Assembly: GCA_003162415.1 (NCBI GenBank)
Contig: PMOL01000013.1
Span: forward strand, 1-64,000
Reading direction: 5' to 3'
Source: Candidatus Dormiibacterota bacterium
Lineage (GTDB): Bacteria; Chloroflexota; Dormibacteria; Aeolococcales; Aeolococcaceae
Length of the DNA stretch: 64,000 nucleotides
The notes beneath the pieces are model-generated. The model was not told the DNA's origin. It ran no database searches and saw nothing but the letters and a program-made list of their open reading frames with translations. The stretch's first letter is position 1; every line of letters begins with the position of its first letter. Of the stretch, positions 51,480 to 61,163 are shown piece after piece. The translations under genes were made by a program, and so were the position numbers.

Positions 51480-53199
51480 GCTCCGCGTCAGCAACCTAGC
51501 GGTCATCGAGGAAGCGCGGCTCTCTTTCGACGAGGGCTTCAGCGTCCTGACCGGTGAGACCGGCTCCGGGAAGTCGATGTGCGTCAACGCCCTCCGCGCC
51601 GCCCTCGGCGGCCGGCTCGAACCCGAGACCGTCCGCACCGGTGCCGCCGCCGCGCGCGTGGCCGCCGTGTTCGACAATCTGAGCCCGCGCCTGCGCGCGC
51701 GCCGAGCCGAGCTCGGTATACCCGACGACGACCTGATCACGCTGTCGCGCGAGGTGCCGGTGTCGGGGCGCGCAACCTGTCGTGTCGATGGTGCTCTCGT
51801 GTCGCAAGCCGTGCTCCGCGAGCTGGGCGACCTGTGCGTCGACGTCACCGCCCAGGGGACGAGCCACCGGATGCTCCGGCGGACCTGGCAGCGTGACGTG
51901 CTCGACGCCTTCGCCGGGCAGGAGTGCGCCACTGCGCGTGCCGCGACGGCCAATGCGGTCAAGGCGTGGCGCGTCGCAGCGGACGCGGTGGCCACTGCTC
52001 AGCGTGCGGCGAACACCGGCGCGGCCGAACTGCAGCGCGCCCGCGACCTCGTCGAGGACCTCGCACCGATCGGGATTCGCTCCGGCGAGGAATCAGAGCT
52101 CCAGGCAGAGCGCCTCCGCCTGAGACACGCGGCTCGAATTGCCGGATGCTCGCTGTCGCTGGCCGAGGCCAGCGGTGGTGACGATCAGTCCGCGGCGGAC
52201 CGGCTTGCCGCGGCAATAGGCGCAGGTGCCGACCTCGCAGCCGTTGACCCGGCGCTCTTCACGTTGCTCGAGGACGCCGACGCGCTCGTTGATCGCCTTC
52301 GCGAGCTCGCGCTCGACGCGCGTCGCCACGCCGAGGAGATCACCGTCGACGAGGTACGGCTGACCGCGATCGAAGAGCGGCTCGACACCCTGACCCGGGT
52401 GATCCGGCGCCACGGATCGCTCGAGTCGGCGCTCGGCGAGCTCGATCGGGCCACCGCCCTGGTCGCGAGCATCGACGGCGAGTCGGGCGCGATCGGCAGC
52501 CTGGAGACCGCCGCAGAGGCGCGACGCTCGGATGCGGCTCGAGCTGCGGCCGCGCTCAGCGCCATCCGGACGTCGGCCGCGCGCCGCCTCGAACGGGCGG
52601 TCACCACCGAACTCCGCTCGCTCGAGCTCCCCCACGCGCGTTTCCGGGTGGTGCTGACCCGGAGCCTTGACGTCGACGGCGTCGACACCGGAGACGGCAC
52701 ACCGGTGCGCTGCGGACACTCGGGGATCGATGAGGTCGACTTCCGCCTCGCGCCCAACCGCGACTCGGTCCCGATGCCGATCGACGAGGGACCGTCCGGT
52801 GGCGAGCTTGGGCGGCTCGCCCTGGCACTGAGCGCGGTCGTGACCGAGGAGGACGCGCCGGTTCTCGTCCTCGACGAGGTCGATACGGGCATCGGCGGCG
52901 AGACCGCAGCGCGCGTTGGCGATGTTCTCGCCCGTATCGGCCGAGGACGTCAGGTGATTGCGATCACGCACCGCCCGGAGATCGCGGCTCGTGCGGTCGC
53001 GCACGTGACCATCACCAAGCGCGACCGTCCCGGCGGACCGCACGCGACCGCCGCCGTGGTGACAGACGACGAGCGGGTGAGAGAGATCGCACGACTCATG
53101 TCGGGCAGGACGACCGAGGCTGCGTTGATCCGCGCCGCGGAGCTCCTCGAAGAGGGAGCGAGCGGCGATCGGTGCACCCCCGGCGTCCGTACCATGTAG
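51466..53199 (+). CDS. recN: DNA repair protein RecN
   Basis: RecN is an SMC-like ATPase acting early in double-strand-break repair. The protein has 577 residues. The N-terminal head half has LRVSNLAVIEEARLSFDEGF in pieces and Walker A LTGETGSGKS, long coiled arms follow (about 150-370), and the C-terminal half has the ABC signature EGPSGGELGRLALAL and Walker B LVLDEVDTGIGG, then ITHRPEIAA. The GTG at 51466 has GGGAGGGG upstream and overlaps nadK by 14 bases. The frame is open further upstream, but that is antisense-free nadK sequence in another frame. Confidence 0.96.
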   Translation: MALRELRVSNLAVIEEARLSFDEGFSVLTGETGSGKSMCVNALRAALGGRLEPETVRTGAAAARVAAVFDNLSPRLRARRAELGIPDDDLITLSREVPVSGRATCRVDGALVSQAVLRELGDLCVDVTAQGTSHRMLRRTWQRDVLDAFAGQECATARAATANAVKAWRVAADAVATAQRAANTGAAELQRARDLVEDLAPIGIRSGEESELQAERLRLRHAARIAGCSLSLAEASGGDDQSAADRLAAAIGAGADLAAVDPALFTLLEDADALVDRLRELALDARRHAEEITVDEVRLTAIEERLDTLTRVIRRHGSLESALGELDRATALVASIDGESGAIGSLETAAEARRSDAARAAAALSAIRTSAARRLERAVTTELRSLELPHARFRVVLTRSLDVDGVDTGDGTPVRCGHSGIDEVDFRLAPNRDSVPMPIDEGPSGGELGRLALALSAVVTEEDAPVLVLDEVDTGIGGETAARVGDVLARIGRGRQVIAITHRPEIAARAVAHVTITKRDRPGGPHATAAVVTDDERVREIARLMSGRTTEAALIRAAELLEEGASGDRCTPGVRTM

Positions 53200-53201
53200 C
53201 G

Positions 53202-53924
53202 ATGCAGCGGGAGGAATCGGGCGCCGCCTCGATCACCGTGGACGCCCCGGGGTTCCACGGGACCCTCGAGGAACTCGTTGCCCGAGCAAACCGGGGTGAC
53301 CTCGATTTGACCGAGTTGTCGGTGAGCACGGTCGTCGATGAGGCACGGAGCGCACTCGAGGCCCCCGAGCGTCAGGGTGACCTCCGCGCTGTCGCGGATG
53401 CCCTGTCGCTGCTCGCCCGGCTGGTCGCGCTCAAGGCGACGTCGGTGCTGCCGGACCAGGACACCACCGTCATCGAGCCCGAGGACGATCAATCGACTGA
53501 TGCGGGCAGGAGGCTCGCCGAGTACCGCCTCTTCAAGGCCGCCGCCGAAGCCCTTCTCGCCGAGGCGGCCACCGAGGGCGCGCGAAGCTTCCTCGGGCTC
53601 GTGTCGACTGAGGTGATCCCCGTCGAGCGGCTCCGGATCGCCCCGGAACGGCTGGCCGCGGCCTTCCGGGCGGTTCTCGAACGGCTCAGCGATACCGAGC
53701 CGCTGCCGGTGGCGATCATCTACTCGGTGGAGGACAAGGTCCGCCTCCTGCGCGACCGTCTCATGCTGGGACCGCTCGAATTCGAAGAGGTCTTCGCCGG
53801 GGTCAGCAGCCGCCTCGAGGCGGTCGCCTGTTTCCTGGCGCTGCTCGAGATGCTCAAGCGCGGCGAGGCGACGGTCGAACAGCGCGACGCGTTCGGCCCG
53901 ATCACGGTGACCGGCCTTGGATGA
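53202..53924 (+). CDS. scpA: Segregation and condensation protein A
   Basis: ScpA is the kleisin that bridges the SMC heads in the bacterial condensin. The protein has 240 residues. The N-terminal domain shows FHGTLEELVARANRGDLDLTELS in pieces, then DALSLLARLVALKA, and the C-terminal winged helix has EEVFAGVSSRLEAVACFLALLEMLKRG in pieces. The ATG at 53202 lies 2 bases after the recN stop. scpB overlaps the end by 8 bases. The SMC gene itself is not in the window. Confidence 0.93.
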   Translation: MQREESGAASITVDAPGFHGTLEELVARANRGDLDLTELSVSTVVDEARSALEAPERQGDLRAVADALSLLARLVALKATSVLPDQDTTVIEPEDDQSTDAGRRLAEYRLFKAAAEALLAEAATEGARSFLGLVSTEVIPVERLRIAPERLAAAFRAVLERLSDTEPLPVAIIYSVEDKVRLLRDRLMLGPLEFEEVFAGVSSRLEAVACFLALLEMLKRGEATVEQRDAFGPITVTGLG

Positions 53925-54507
53925 CGTCCTCGTGCTCGATGTCTTCGGCCGCGCTACCGTCCCCGAGGGCACCGCGGACGCCGAGCCCGAGGACCTTGCG
54001 CCAGCACTCGAGGCGCTCTGCTTCGCGCTCGGTCGCGAGGTCACCATCGCCGAGGCCGCGGCGATCCTGGAGCGGAGCCCCGCAGCGGTCGCCCGGTCGG
54101 CCGGCGTGCTCGCCATGGACCTGCGTGGTCGCGGGCTCATGCTCCAGCGCTCCGACGAGGCGATCCAGTTGGTCACCCGGCCGGAGATGGCCTGGGCGGT
54201 CCAACGCGCCCTCCACCCGGAACGCCCATCGCGCCTGAGCCGGGCGGCCATGGAGACCCTGGCGATCGTCGCCTACCGCCAGCCGGTGACCAAAGCGGTG
54301 ATCGAGTCGATCCGCGGAGTGGACTGCGAAGCAGTGCTCGAACACCTCACCGTGCGGCGCCTGGTCAGCGAGGTGGCGCGCCAGGAGACGCCGGGACATC
54401 CGCGCCTGTTCGGCACGACGCTGCGTTTCCTCCAGCTGGTCGGCCTCGAGCGAATCGAGGATCTGCCGGCGGTGGCCGAGAGCGCGGTGCTCCCCAACTT
54501 CGAGTGA
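53917..54507 (+). CDS. scpB: Segregation and condensation protein B
   Basis: ScpB dimers with two winged helices per subunit bind the ScpA kleisin. The protein has 196 residues. Motifs are ALEALCFALGREVTIAEAA in pieces, GLMLQRSDEAIQLVTRPE, LSRAAMETLAIVAYRQPVTKAVIE in pieces, IRGVDCEAVLEHL, and GHPRLFGTTLRFLQLVGL in pieces. The only start that gives the full N-terminus is a TTG at 53917, overlapping scpA by 8 bases; the nearby ATG at 53921 is in the wrong frame. Confidence 0.93.
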   Translation: MDDVLVLDVFGRATVPEGTADAEPEDLAPALEALCFALGREVTIAEAAAILERSPAAVARSAGVLAMDLRGRGLMLQRSDEAIQLVTRPEMAWAVQRALHPERPSRLSRAAMETLAIVAYRQPVTKAVIESIRGVDCEAVLEHLTVRRLVSEVARQETPGHPRLFGTTLRFLQLVGLERIEDLPAVAESAVLPNFE

Positions 54508-55259
54508 GTGCCCAACCAGCGGAGCGGCTCAACCGCTTTCTTGCACGTCGGGGAGTCGCATCCCGGCGCGGTGCCGACCAGCTCATCGCCGACGGACGGG
54601 TGACCGTCAATGGCGAGGTCAGCCGCGTCGGCGCCGTCGTCGACCCGTCGGTCGATCGCGTGAGCGTCGACGGGCGCAGGATTCCCGCGCGCGCGGTTTC
54701 AGTCACCATCGTCCTCAACAAACCGGCGGGCGTGGTCACGACACGCAGTGATCCGTATCAGCGCCGCACCGTGATGGACCTGATCGAACCCGTCCCAGGG
54801 CTCGTCCCCGTCGGGCGGCTCGACGCAGACAGCCGTGGGCTGCTCGTCCTCACCACGGACGGCGAGCTCGCCCATGCCGTCTCGCATCCACGTCACGGCG
54901 TGACCAAGCGCTACCTGGCGACGCTCGACCGCGACATCTCCGCAGAACAGCTCGAGCAGTTGGCGATCGGCATCGAGCTCGAGGACGGGCCGGCTCGAGC
55001 ACTCAGCGCGAAGCGATCCGGATCGGATTCGAGGGTTGAAGTGGTCATGGCCGAAGGCCGAAAACGCGAGGTGCGGCGACTCTTCGCGGCGATCGGCCTC
55101 GAGGTTCGTGACCTCGTTCGGATCGCCATCGGACCGCTCGAGCTTGGGGCACTCCCCGAAGGAGCGGCTCGGGCGTTGCGTCCTGCCGAGCTGTCGTCAC
55201 TGCGAGCGGCGGCGGGCATGCAGACACCGGTGCGCGCCACCGCCCGGCGGTCGCGGTGA
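54504..55259 (+). CDS. RsuA/RluB-family rRNA pseudouridine synthase
   Basis: A 251-residue pseudouridine synthase that modifies rRNA. The N-terminal S4 domain shows RLNRFLARRGVASRRGADQLI in pieces. The catalytic domain has LNKPAGVVTT, VGRLDADSRGLLVLTTDGELA in pieces (catalytic Asp in RLDAD), VTKRYLATL and EGRKREVRRLFAAIGLEV in pieces. Closest to RluB (23S rRNA) by its place after scpAB, but RsuA cannot be excluded. The start is GTG at 54504, overlapping scpB. Confidence 0.9.
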   Translation: MSAQPAERLNRFLARRGVASRRGADQLIADGRVTVNGEVSRVGAVVDPSVDRVSVDGRRIPARAVSVTIVLNKPAGVVTTRSDPYQRRTVMDLIEPVPGLVPVGRLDADSRGLLVLTTDGELAHAVSHPRHGVTKRYLATLDRDISAEQLEQLAIGIELEDGPARALSAKRSGSDSRVEVVMAEGRKREVRRLFAAIGLEVRDLVRIAIGPLELGALPEGAARALRPAELSSLRAAAGMQTPVRATARRSR

Positions 55260-55942
55260 CCCCACCCGTGATCACCATCGACGGCCCGGCGGGGAGCGGC
55301 AAGACGACCCTCGGGCGGAGTCTCGCCACGACACTCGGTCTCCCGCTGGTCGACACCGGGCTCTTCTACCGGGGCGTCATGGTCGCCGCAGCCCGGGCCG
55401 GACTTGCCCCCGATGACCGCGATGCGCTGATCGACTGCGCGCGCAGGACCAGGGTCATCATCGATACGGACCCTGGCCATGACGACGCCGAGAGCGCCGC
55501 ATGCGTCGACGGCATCGAAGGCGGTGCCGCGTTGCGAGACCCCGCCAATGCACCGCTGCTGGCGTCGATGAGCAGCATTCCGGAGGTGCGCGAAGTGCTG
55601 CTCGAGGCGCAGCGCGAGCTCGCACGCGACGGCGCGGTCGCTGTCGGTCGCGACTGCGGCACCGTTGTCTTCCCGCACGCGCAGCTCAAGCTCTATCTCG
55701 ACGCCACCGAAGATGTGCGGGCCCGGCGCCGAGCCTCGCAGCTGCGAGGCAGCGGCGCTGGAGCCGACACCGCGCTGATGCAGGGCGAGGTCGGCGCTCG
55801 CGATTGGCTCGATGCCACGCGCACCGCCGCGCCGATGCGTCCCGCGCCCGACGCGCATCTCCTCGACACCGGCGTGCTCGGCGTTGAGGAGGTGGTGCAG
55901 ACCGCGCTGGAACTCTGGGCGGCGAGCTCGCCCGCCGCGTGA
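55256..55942 (+). CDS. cmk: Cytidylate kinase
   Basis: Cmk phosphorylates CMP and dCMP. The protein has 228 residues. The P-loop is TIDGPAGSGKTTLGRSLA, then LPLVDTGLFYRG (CMP site), VAVGRDCGTVVFP and the lid region DVRARRRASQL. It ends ALLDTG-like (HLLDTGVLGVEEVV). The start is GTG at 55256. It sits between the pseudouridine synthase and the DinG fusion, both overlapped by 4 bases. Confidence 0.94.
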   Translation: MTPPVITIDGPAGSGKTTLGRSLATTLGLPLVDTGLFYRGVMVAAARAGLAPDDRDALIDCARRTRVIIDTDPGHDDAESAACVDGIEGGAALRDPANAPLLASMSSIPEVREVLLEAQRELARDGAVAVGRDCGTVVFPHAQLKLYLDATEDVRARRRASQLRGSGAGADTALMQGEVGARDWLDATRTAAPMRPAPDAHLLDTGVLGVEEVVQTALELWAASSPAA

Positions 55943-58728
55943 CCGGGGTTCCGTCGCACCTGGACCACCTGGTCGCCTTCGACCTCGAGACCACCGGGCT
56001 CTCGCCGCGCAGCGACCGCATCCTCGAGATCGGCGCGGTGCGCTATGACCAGGCCATGCGTCCGATCGACGAGCTCCAGGTGGTCGTCGATCCGCAGATG
56101 CCGATTCCGCTCGCCATTCAGCGCCTCGTCGGCCTGAGCGACGACGACGTCCTCGGCGGCCCGGCGCCGGCGGAGGCAGCATCCCGGCTTGCAAGCTTCT
56201 GCGGGGACGCCGCATTGATCGCTCATGGCGGCACGTTCGACCTGCTCTTCCTTCGAGCCCTTCTCTCCGAGTCATTCGGGTCTCGGCTGCTCTTCGACAC
56301 CCTCGACCTTGCCAGGATCCTGCTGCCCACCTTCGAGAGCCACAGCCTCCCGCTCCTGAGCCGCCGCCTGGGAATCCCCCACGAGCGCCCGCACCGGGCG
56401 TTGAGCGATGCCCGCGCGACCGGCGACCTGTTTCGCGTCCTGGTCGGGGCCGGCCGCCGGCTGCCCATGCAGACCCTCGACGAGATGCGACGGGTCGCGT
56501 CCCAGGCGCCCGGTCCCCTCGACGCTTTCGTGAGCGATGTGATGGTCCGACCTGAGCTGGAGGCGGAACCCCCATTTGGCCACACGCCGGTCTCCGCGCC
56601 ACCGCCCACGTCACCGCCGGCCGGTCGGAATTCGGCGGCACCCGACAAGGGGACCGTCGGCGACGCCGCGGCCGACCTGCTCGGTCCGCAGGGCCCGCTC
56701 GCGGCAAGCGAACGCTACGAGTATCGCGAGGCCCAGGTGCAGATGGCGATGGCGATCGGCCAGACGCTGGAGCGCAAGCGGCGCCTCATGGTCGAAGCCG
56801 GCACCGGGGTCGGCAAGTCGCTCGCCTACCTGACCCCACTGGCGCTCTGGGCGACGCGGACCGGCAAGCGAGCGGTGGTCGCAACCCACACCGTCAACCT
56901 CCAGGAACAGCTCGCCGATCGCGACCTCCCCGCGGTGGCCGGCCTGCTCCGCGAGCCGGTGTCGGTTGCGGTGCTCAAGGGACGTAACCACTATCTGAGC
57001 CTGCGCAGATGGCAGCGATTCCTCGCCACCTCCGACGTCGTGGGACGGGAGCCCGACCTGGTGTCGATCCGGTTCAAGTTGAAGATGCTCACCTGGCTCG
57101 CCACGACAGTGAGCGGCGACCGATCCGAGATCTACCTCGCCGGCGATGAGGAGCAACTCTGGCGACGGGTCGCGTCCGACGTGACCGACTGCCTCGGACC
57201 GGCATGCGCCAACTGGCCCAATGCGCGCTGCTACATGGTCGGCGCCCGGCGCGGTGCTGCAGATGCAGCCATTGTTGTCACGAACCACGCGCTCCTCCTG
57301 GCCGGAAACGAACGCCAGGGTCAGGTGCTCGGGCCGTACGAGGCACTGGTCATCGATGAGGCCCACCACCTCGAGTCGGTCGCCACCGAGCAGCTCGGCG
57401 TCGCCGTGCGCCTCGTCGACGTGACCCTCATCCTCGATCGCCTCCCCGCGCTTCCCGACACAGCGCTGGGCGCGGATCTCGAGCGATGCCGCGAGGCGGG
57501 GCAGCGTCTGTTCGGCGACGCCAAGGGGTTCATGTCGGCGCGGCTCGGCGGTGAGCACGCCGCCAACGGGCGGATCGGGCTCTCCGAAGCGATCCGTAGC
57601 GACCCGGGATTCGGCTTCGTCGAGCGTTCCGCGGTCCATGCCGCCGGAGTGTTCCAGCGCACCGCCGGTTTGCTGGCGGCGGGATCGCCGGCGGGAATGC
57701 AGGCAGACCTCCTGCCCCAGCCGGATCGGGCCGACGACGAGCTCGAGCATGCGGCGGTCGCACTCGCCGGGGTCGCCGCGGCGATCGATCACGTGATCGT
57801 CCGGCAGCGTGAGGGCATGGTCACCTGGATCGAGATGCGCGGCGAACAGGCCGAACTCCACGAGGCGCCGGTCGACGTCTCCGTGCCGCTCGCCGAGACT
57901 GTCTTCGACCCTGCTGAATCGGTGATCCTCACCTCGGCGACGCTGTCGGTCGGGGGGAGCTTCGATTTCATCCGCAACCGGGTCGGCATCGGAGCGACGG
58001 CCGAGGAATTGACCCTCCCGTCTCCATTCGATTATCTCCGCCAGGCCATCTGCATCCTTCCCGAGGACGCGACCGCCTACGACGACCCGTCGCACGACCT
58101 GCAGATGACCGTCCTCATCGACGCCATCGCCGGGCGGCTTGAGGGGCACACGCTCGTGCTCTTCACGAGCTACGGCCCGCTGAAACGCGTGTGGGCGCTG
58201 CTCCAGGAACGCCTCGAGGCTCGCGGTATCGCGAGCCTCGCCCAGGGGCTCGACGGCACCCGGAGGCAGATCCTGCAGAGCTTCCTCGCTGATCCCCGCA
58301 CCGTTCTGCTCGCGACCAGCAGCTTCTGGGAGGGTGTCGACATCCCGGGCGACCGGCTGCGCTGCGTCGTCATCGACAAGCTGCCGTTCCCGGTGCCGAC
58401 CGACCCGCTGGTCCGCGCCCGCTCCGAGCGACTCCGCGATCCGTTCGGCGAGTACATCCTCCCGGTGGCGATCATCCGGCTCCGTCAGGGGTTCGGGCGT
58501 CTCATCAGAAGCGCGTCGGATCGCGGCGCCGTGGTGCTCTGCGACCCGCGCCTGCGCACCCGCCAGTACGGGCTCGGCTTCCTGCGCGCATTGCCTCCCG
58601 CACCGATGGCGGTGACGGCTCTCGATCGCGTCCCCGACATGGTCGAGGCGTTCGTGAACTCGGGAGCGTTGCCCGATACCGTGGGAGAATCATTGGGATG
58701 GTCCTCGAACGATCTCGAACCGGCGTGA
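55939..58728 (+). CDS. dinG: DEDDh exonuclease fused to DinG-type helicase
   Basis: A 929-residue fusion. The N-terminal 3'-5' exonuclease has FDLETTGLSPRSDRILEIG (DxE), HGGTFDLLFLR and HRALSDARA (His and Asp), like DNA polymerase III epsilon. A Pro-rich link (about 205-240) follows, then a superfamily 2 helicase with Walker A EAGTGVGKSLAYL, DEAH box VIDEAHHLE, and motif SSFWEGVDIPGDRL with the RQGFGRLIRS end. The XPD-like iron-sulfur region keeps three Cys (DCLGPACANWPNARC), but the first ligand position reads KGRNHYLSL, with Ser where Cys is usual. The start is GTG at 55939. Similar fusions occur in Bacilli. Confidence 0.93.
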   Translation: MTGVPSHLDHLVAFDLETTGLSPRSDRILEIGAVRYDQAMRPIDELQVVVDPQMPIPLAIQRLVGLSDDDVLGGPAPAEAASRLASFCGDAALIAHGGTFDLLFLRALLSESFGSRLLFDTLDLARILLPTFESHSLPLLSRRLGIPHERPHRALSDARATGDLFRVLVGAGRRLPMQTLDEMRRVASQAPGPLDAFVSDVMVRPELEAEPPFGHTPVSAPPPTSPPAGRNSAAPDKGTVGDAAADLLGPQGPLAASERYEYREAQVQMAMAIGQTLERKRRLMVEAGTGVGKSLAYLTPLALWATRTGKRAVVATHTVNLQEQLADRDLPAVAGLLREPVSVAVLKGRNHYLSLRRWQRFLATSDVVGREPDLVSIRFKLKMLTWLATTVSGDRSEIYLAGDEEQLWRRVASDVTDCLGPACANWPNARCYMVGARRGAADAAIVVTNHALLLAGNERQGQVLGPYEALVIDEAHHLESVATEQLGVAVRLVDVTLILDRLPALPDTALGADLERCREAGQRLFGDAKGFMSARLGGEHAANGRIGLSEAIRSDPGFGFVERSAVHAAGVFQRTAGLLAAGSPAGMQADLLPQPDRADDELEHAAVALAGVAAAIDHVIVRQREGMVTWIEMRGEQAELHEAPVDVSVPLAETVFDPAESVILTSATLSVGGSFDFIRNRVGIGATAEELTLPSPFDYLRQAICILPEDATAYDDPSHDLQMTVLIDAIAGRLEGHTLVLFTSYGPLKRVWALLQERLEARGIASLAQGLDGTRRQILQSFLADPRTVLLATSSFWEGVDIPGDRLRCVVIDKLPFPVPTDPLVRARSERLRDPFGEYILPVAIIRLRQGFGRLIRSASDRGAVVLCDPRLRTRQYGLGFLRALPPAPMAVTALDRVPDMVEAFVNSGALPDTVGESLGWSSNDLEPA

Positions 58729-58745
58729 TCCCGACGCAGGAGTCG

Positions 58746-59681
58746 ATGCCTGACGCGACCGCCGCAGACCCCTCGCCCGAGCCGGCTCCGGACCCGTCCG
58801 GGTCGGTGAGCGTCGCGATCGCGCAGTTCTATCCGCGCCTCGGTGACGTGGCCGCCAACATCGCCGCCCATCTCACGGTCATCTCCACAGCCGCGGCCTC
58901 TGGCGCCCGACTGGTGGTCTTCCCCGAGCTCTCGCTCACCGGGTACTTCCTCAAGGACCAGGTCCCGGAGGTCGCGGTCAGGATCGACGCATCGGAGATC
59001 CGCGCGCTGCAGGACGCATCCCGAGACGCGGGCATCGACATCGTCGCAGGGCTCATCCTCGAGAGCGACGCGCATCGCTTCTACAACGCGTCCCTCTACA
59101 TCAGCGGCGGAGAGGTGGTGCACGTCCACCGCAAGGTCTACCTGCCGACATACGGGCTCTTCGACGAGCAGCGCTATCTCGCCGCCGGGGACCGATTCCG
59201 CGCCTTCGACGCGCCGCTCGGCAACCGCACCGAGCATCGCTGGCGCGCGGGCATCCTCATCTGCGAGGACCTCTGGCACCCGACGTCGGTGGCGCTGCTC
59301 GCGCGCCAGGGCGTGGATCTCATCATCTGCCCGTCGGCATCGCCAGGCCGCGGTCTTCTCCAGGGTGAGGCGGTCGGCACAGCAAGCAGCTATGACGTCA
59401 TGACCCGCACCTACGCGCAGCTCTTCACGACGTACGTCTTGTACTGCAACCGGTCCGGGTTCGAGGACGGTGTCGGCTTCTGGGGCGGTTCGCGCGTGGT
59501 CGACCCGGCAGGCAGCGTGGTCGCCGAGGTCCCCGGAGCCCAGGAGTCCGTCCTCTTCCACAGCCTCGAGCGCAGCGCGCTCCGCCGCGCGCGCGTCGCT
59601 TATCCACTGCTTCGCGACGAACGAAACGATGTCAACGACGCCGAGACCGATCGACTCCGACGCCGGCACACTCGCGGTTGA
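58746..59681 (+). CDS. Nitrilase-family amidase, probable glutaminase partner of NadE
   Basis: A 311-residue carbon-nitrogen hydrolase with the Glu-Lys-Cys triad: [12 protein letters not shown] (Glu), [16 protein letters not shown] (Lys) and [10 protein letters not shown] (Cys). This matches the glutaminase domain of glutamine-dependent NAD synthetases, which is normally fused to the synthetase. Here the synthetase is the next gene, overlapping by 53 bases, so the two are likely subunits passing ammonia. A cytoplasmic omega-amidase role is the alternative. The ATG at 58746 (AGGAG upstream) leaves 17 bases after dinG; an in-frame ATG at 58698 would overlap dinG by 31. Confidence 0.88.
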   Translation: MPDATAADPSPEPAPDPSGSVSVAIAQFYPRLGDVAANIAAHLTVISTAAASGARLVVFPELSLTGYFLKDQVPEVAVRIDASEIRALQDASRDAGIDIVAGLILESDAHRFYNASLYISGGEVVHVHRKVYLPTYGLFDEQRYLAAGDRFRAFDAPLGNRTEHRWRAGILICEDLWHPTSVALLARQGVDLIICPSASPGRGLLQGEAVGTASSYDVMTRTYAQLFTTYVLYCNRSGFEDGVGFWGGSRVVDPAGSVVAEVPGAQESVLFHSLERSALRRARVAYPLLRDERNDVNDAETDRLRRRHTRG

Positions 59682-60483
59682 CGCCGCCTTCGTCATCGAG
59701 CGGCTCCGCGGCTTCATCGCCGACGGAGTGCGCAAGGTGGGGTTCGAGCGCGTCATCGTCGGTCTCTCGGGGGGCGTCGACTCCTCGCTGGTGACTGCGC
59801 TCGCGGTGTCGTCGCTTGGAGCCGAGAACGTTGTCGCGGTCTTCATGCCTTATCGGAGCAGCGATCCGCAGTCGCAGATCGATGCACTCGCGGTGTGCGA
59901 CAGCCTCGGCATCGCGGCCAAGGTCATCGACATCACCCTCCAGGTGGACGCGTACTTCGACGGTTTCCCGGATGCGGATCGCACCCGCCGGGGCAACAAG
60001 ATGGCCCGCGAGCGCATGTCGATTCTCTACGACCACTCGATGGCGGAGCGCGCGCTCGTGCTGGGCACGTCCAACAAGACCGAGCTGCTGCTCGGTTACG
60101 GAACGCTGTTCGGCGACATGGCGAGCGCGCTGAACCCAATCGGTGACCTCTACAAGACGCAGGTGTACGCGCTCGCACGCGCGCTCGAGCTGCCGCACAG
60201 CGTGCTCACCAAGCCGCCGAGCGCAGACCTGTGGGTCGGCCAGTCGGATGAGGACGAGCTGGGGATGCGCTATGCGGTGGTCGACCGCGTGCTCGACCTC
60301 ATCGTCGATGAGCGGCGGAGCAGGGCGGAGGTCGTTGCGCTCGGCTTCGACGCAGCCGATGTCGACTCGATCGTGGCGCGAGTGCGCGGGAGTCAGTACA
60401 AGCGCCGTCCGCCGGTGATCGCCAAGTTGAGCAACCGCACCATCGACCGGGAGTTCCGCTATCCGCGGGACTGGGGTCGATGA
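59629..60483 (+). CDS. nadE: NAD synthetase
   Basis: NadE amidates nicotinic acid adenine dinucleotide to NAD. The protein has 284 residues. The PP-loop is [13 protein letters not shown], followed by [29 protein letters not shown] in pieces, [20 protein letters not shown] in pieces and [18 protein letters not shown]. The size is that of an ammonia-type enzyme, but the gene starts inside the end of a nitrilase-type amidase gene, which suggests glutamine as the real nitrogen source. The ATG at 59629 is the first one compatible with the N-terminus. rsmI overlaps the end. Confidence 0.95.
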   Translation: MSTTPRPIDSDAGTLAVDAAFVIERLRGFIADGVRKVGFERVIVGLSGGVDSSLVTALAVSSLGAENVVAVFMPYRSSDPQSQIDALAVCDSLGIAAKVIDITLQVDAYFDGFPDADRTRRGNKMARERMSILYDHSMAERALVLGTSNKTELLLGYGTLFGDMASALNPIGDLYKTQVYALARALELPHSVLTKPPSADLWVGQSDEDELGMRYAVVDRVLDLIVDERRSRAEVVALGFDAADVDSIVARVRGSQYKRRPPVIAKLSNRTIDREFRYPRDWGR

Positions 60484-61163
60484 GCGATCTGACCGGAACG
60501 CTCGCCGTCGTCGCGACACCGATCGGCAACCTCGAGGACATCACCCTGCGCGCGCTCCGCGTGCTGCGCGAATGCGATGCCGTGATCGCCGAGGATTCGC
60601 GCCGTACCAAGGTATTGCTCAGCGCGCACGACATCCACAAGCCGGTGCTGTCGCTCCCCGCATTCGACGAGCGGCGACGCGTGCCGCAGTTCATCGAACG
60701 GCTCGAGCGCGGGGAGACGCTCGCGCTCTGCACCGATGCTGGGACGCCCGTGCTCAGCGATCCCGGGGCGCTCCTGGTGCGCGCCGCGCTCGATGGCGGG
60801 CATCACGTGACGCCGATCCCGGGAGCGTCGGCGATCACCGCGGCGCTCGCATCGAGTGGCTTCCCGGCAAGCGCTTTCTGCTTTCTCGGGTTCCTGCCGC
60901 GTACCGCGGGGAAGCTTGTGCGCGTGCTCCAGGAGGCGCTCCGCGAGGATCGCACCATCGCATTCTTCGAGTCGCCGATGCGCATCGCCAAGACGCTCCG
61001 GCTCGCAACGCCGGTTCTCGGTGAGCGGCCGCTCGTGGTCGCGCGCGAGCTGACCAAGCTCCATGAGACGTTGCACCGCGGGACCGCCGCGTCACTCGCC
61101 GAGGAGTTCACCGCACGTCCGCCGCGCGGGGAGTGCACCGTCGTGATCGGAGCGCTGCGATGA
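60480..61163 (+). CDS. rsmI: 16S rRNA (cytidine(1402)-2'-O)-methyltransferase
   Basis: RsmI methylates C1402 of 16S rRNA in the decoding centre. The protein has 227 residues. It has the tetrapyrrole-methylase fold with [20 protein letters not shown] in pieces, [25 protein letters not shown] and [16 protein letters not shown]. It ends at GECTVVI, shorter than the E. coli protein because the C-terminal ~60 residues are missing, as in many Gram-positive-like species. The ATG overlaps nadE and the end overlaps tatD by 4 bases. Confidence 0.95.
   Translation: MSDLTGTLAVVATPIGNLEDITLRALRVLRECDAVIAEDSRRTKVLLSAHDIHKPVLSLPAFDERRRVPQFIERLERGETLALCTDAGTPVLSDPGALLVRAALDGGHHVTPIPGASAITAALASSGFPASAFCFLGFLPRTAGKLVRVLQEALREDRTIAFFESPMRIAKTLRLATPVLGERPLVVARELTKLHETLHRGTAASLAEEFTARPPRGECTVVIGALR

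Noticed and set aside
50145-51995. 616-codon minus-strand frame
   Set aside because: It is an antisense shadow of tlyA, nadK and recN.
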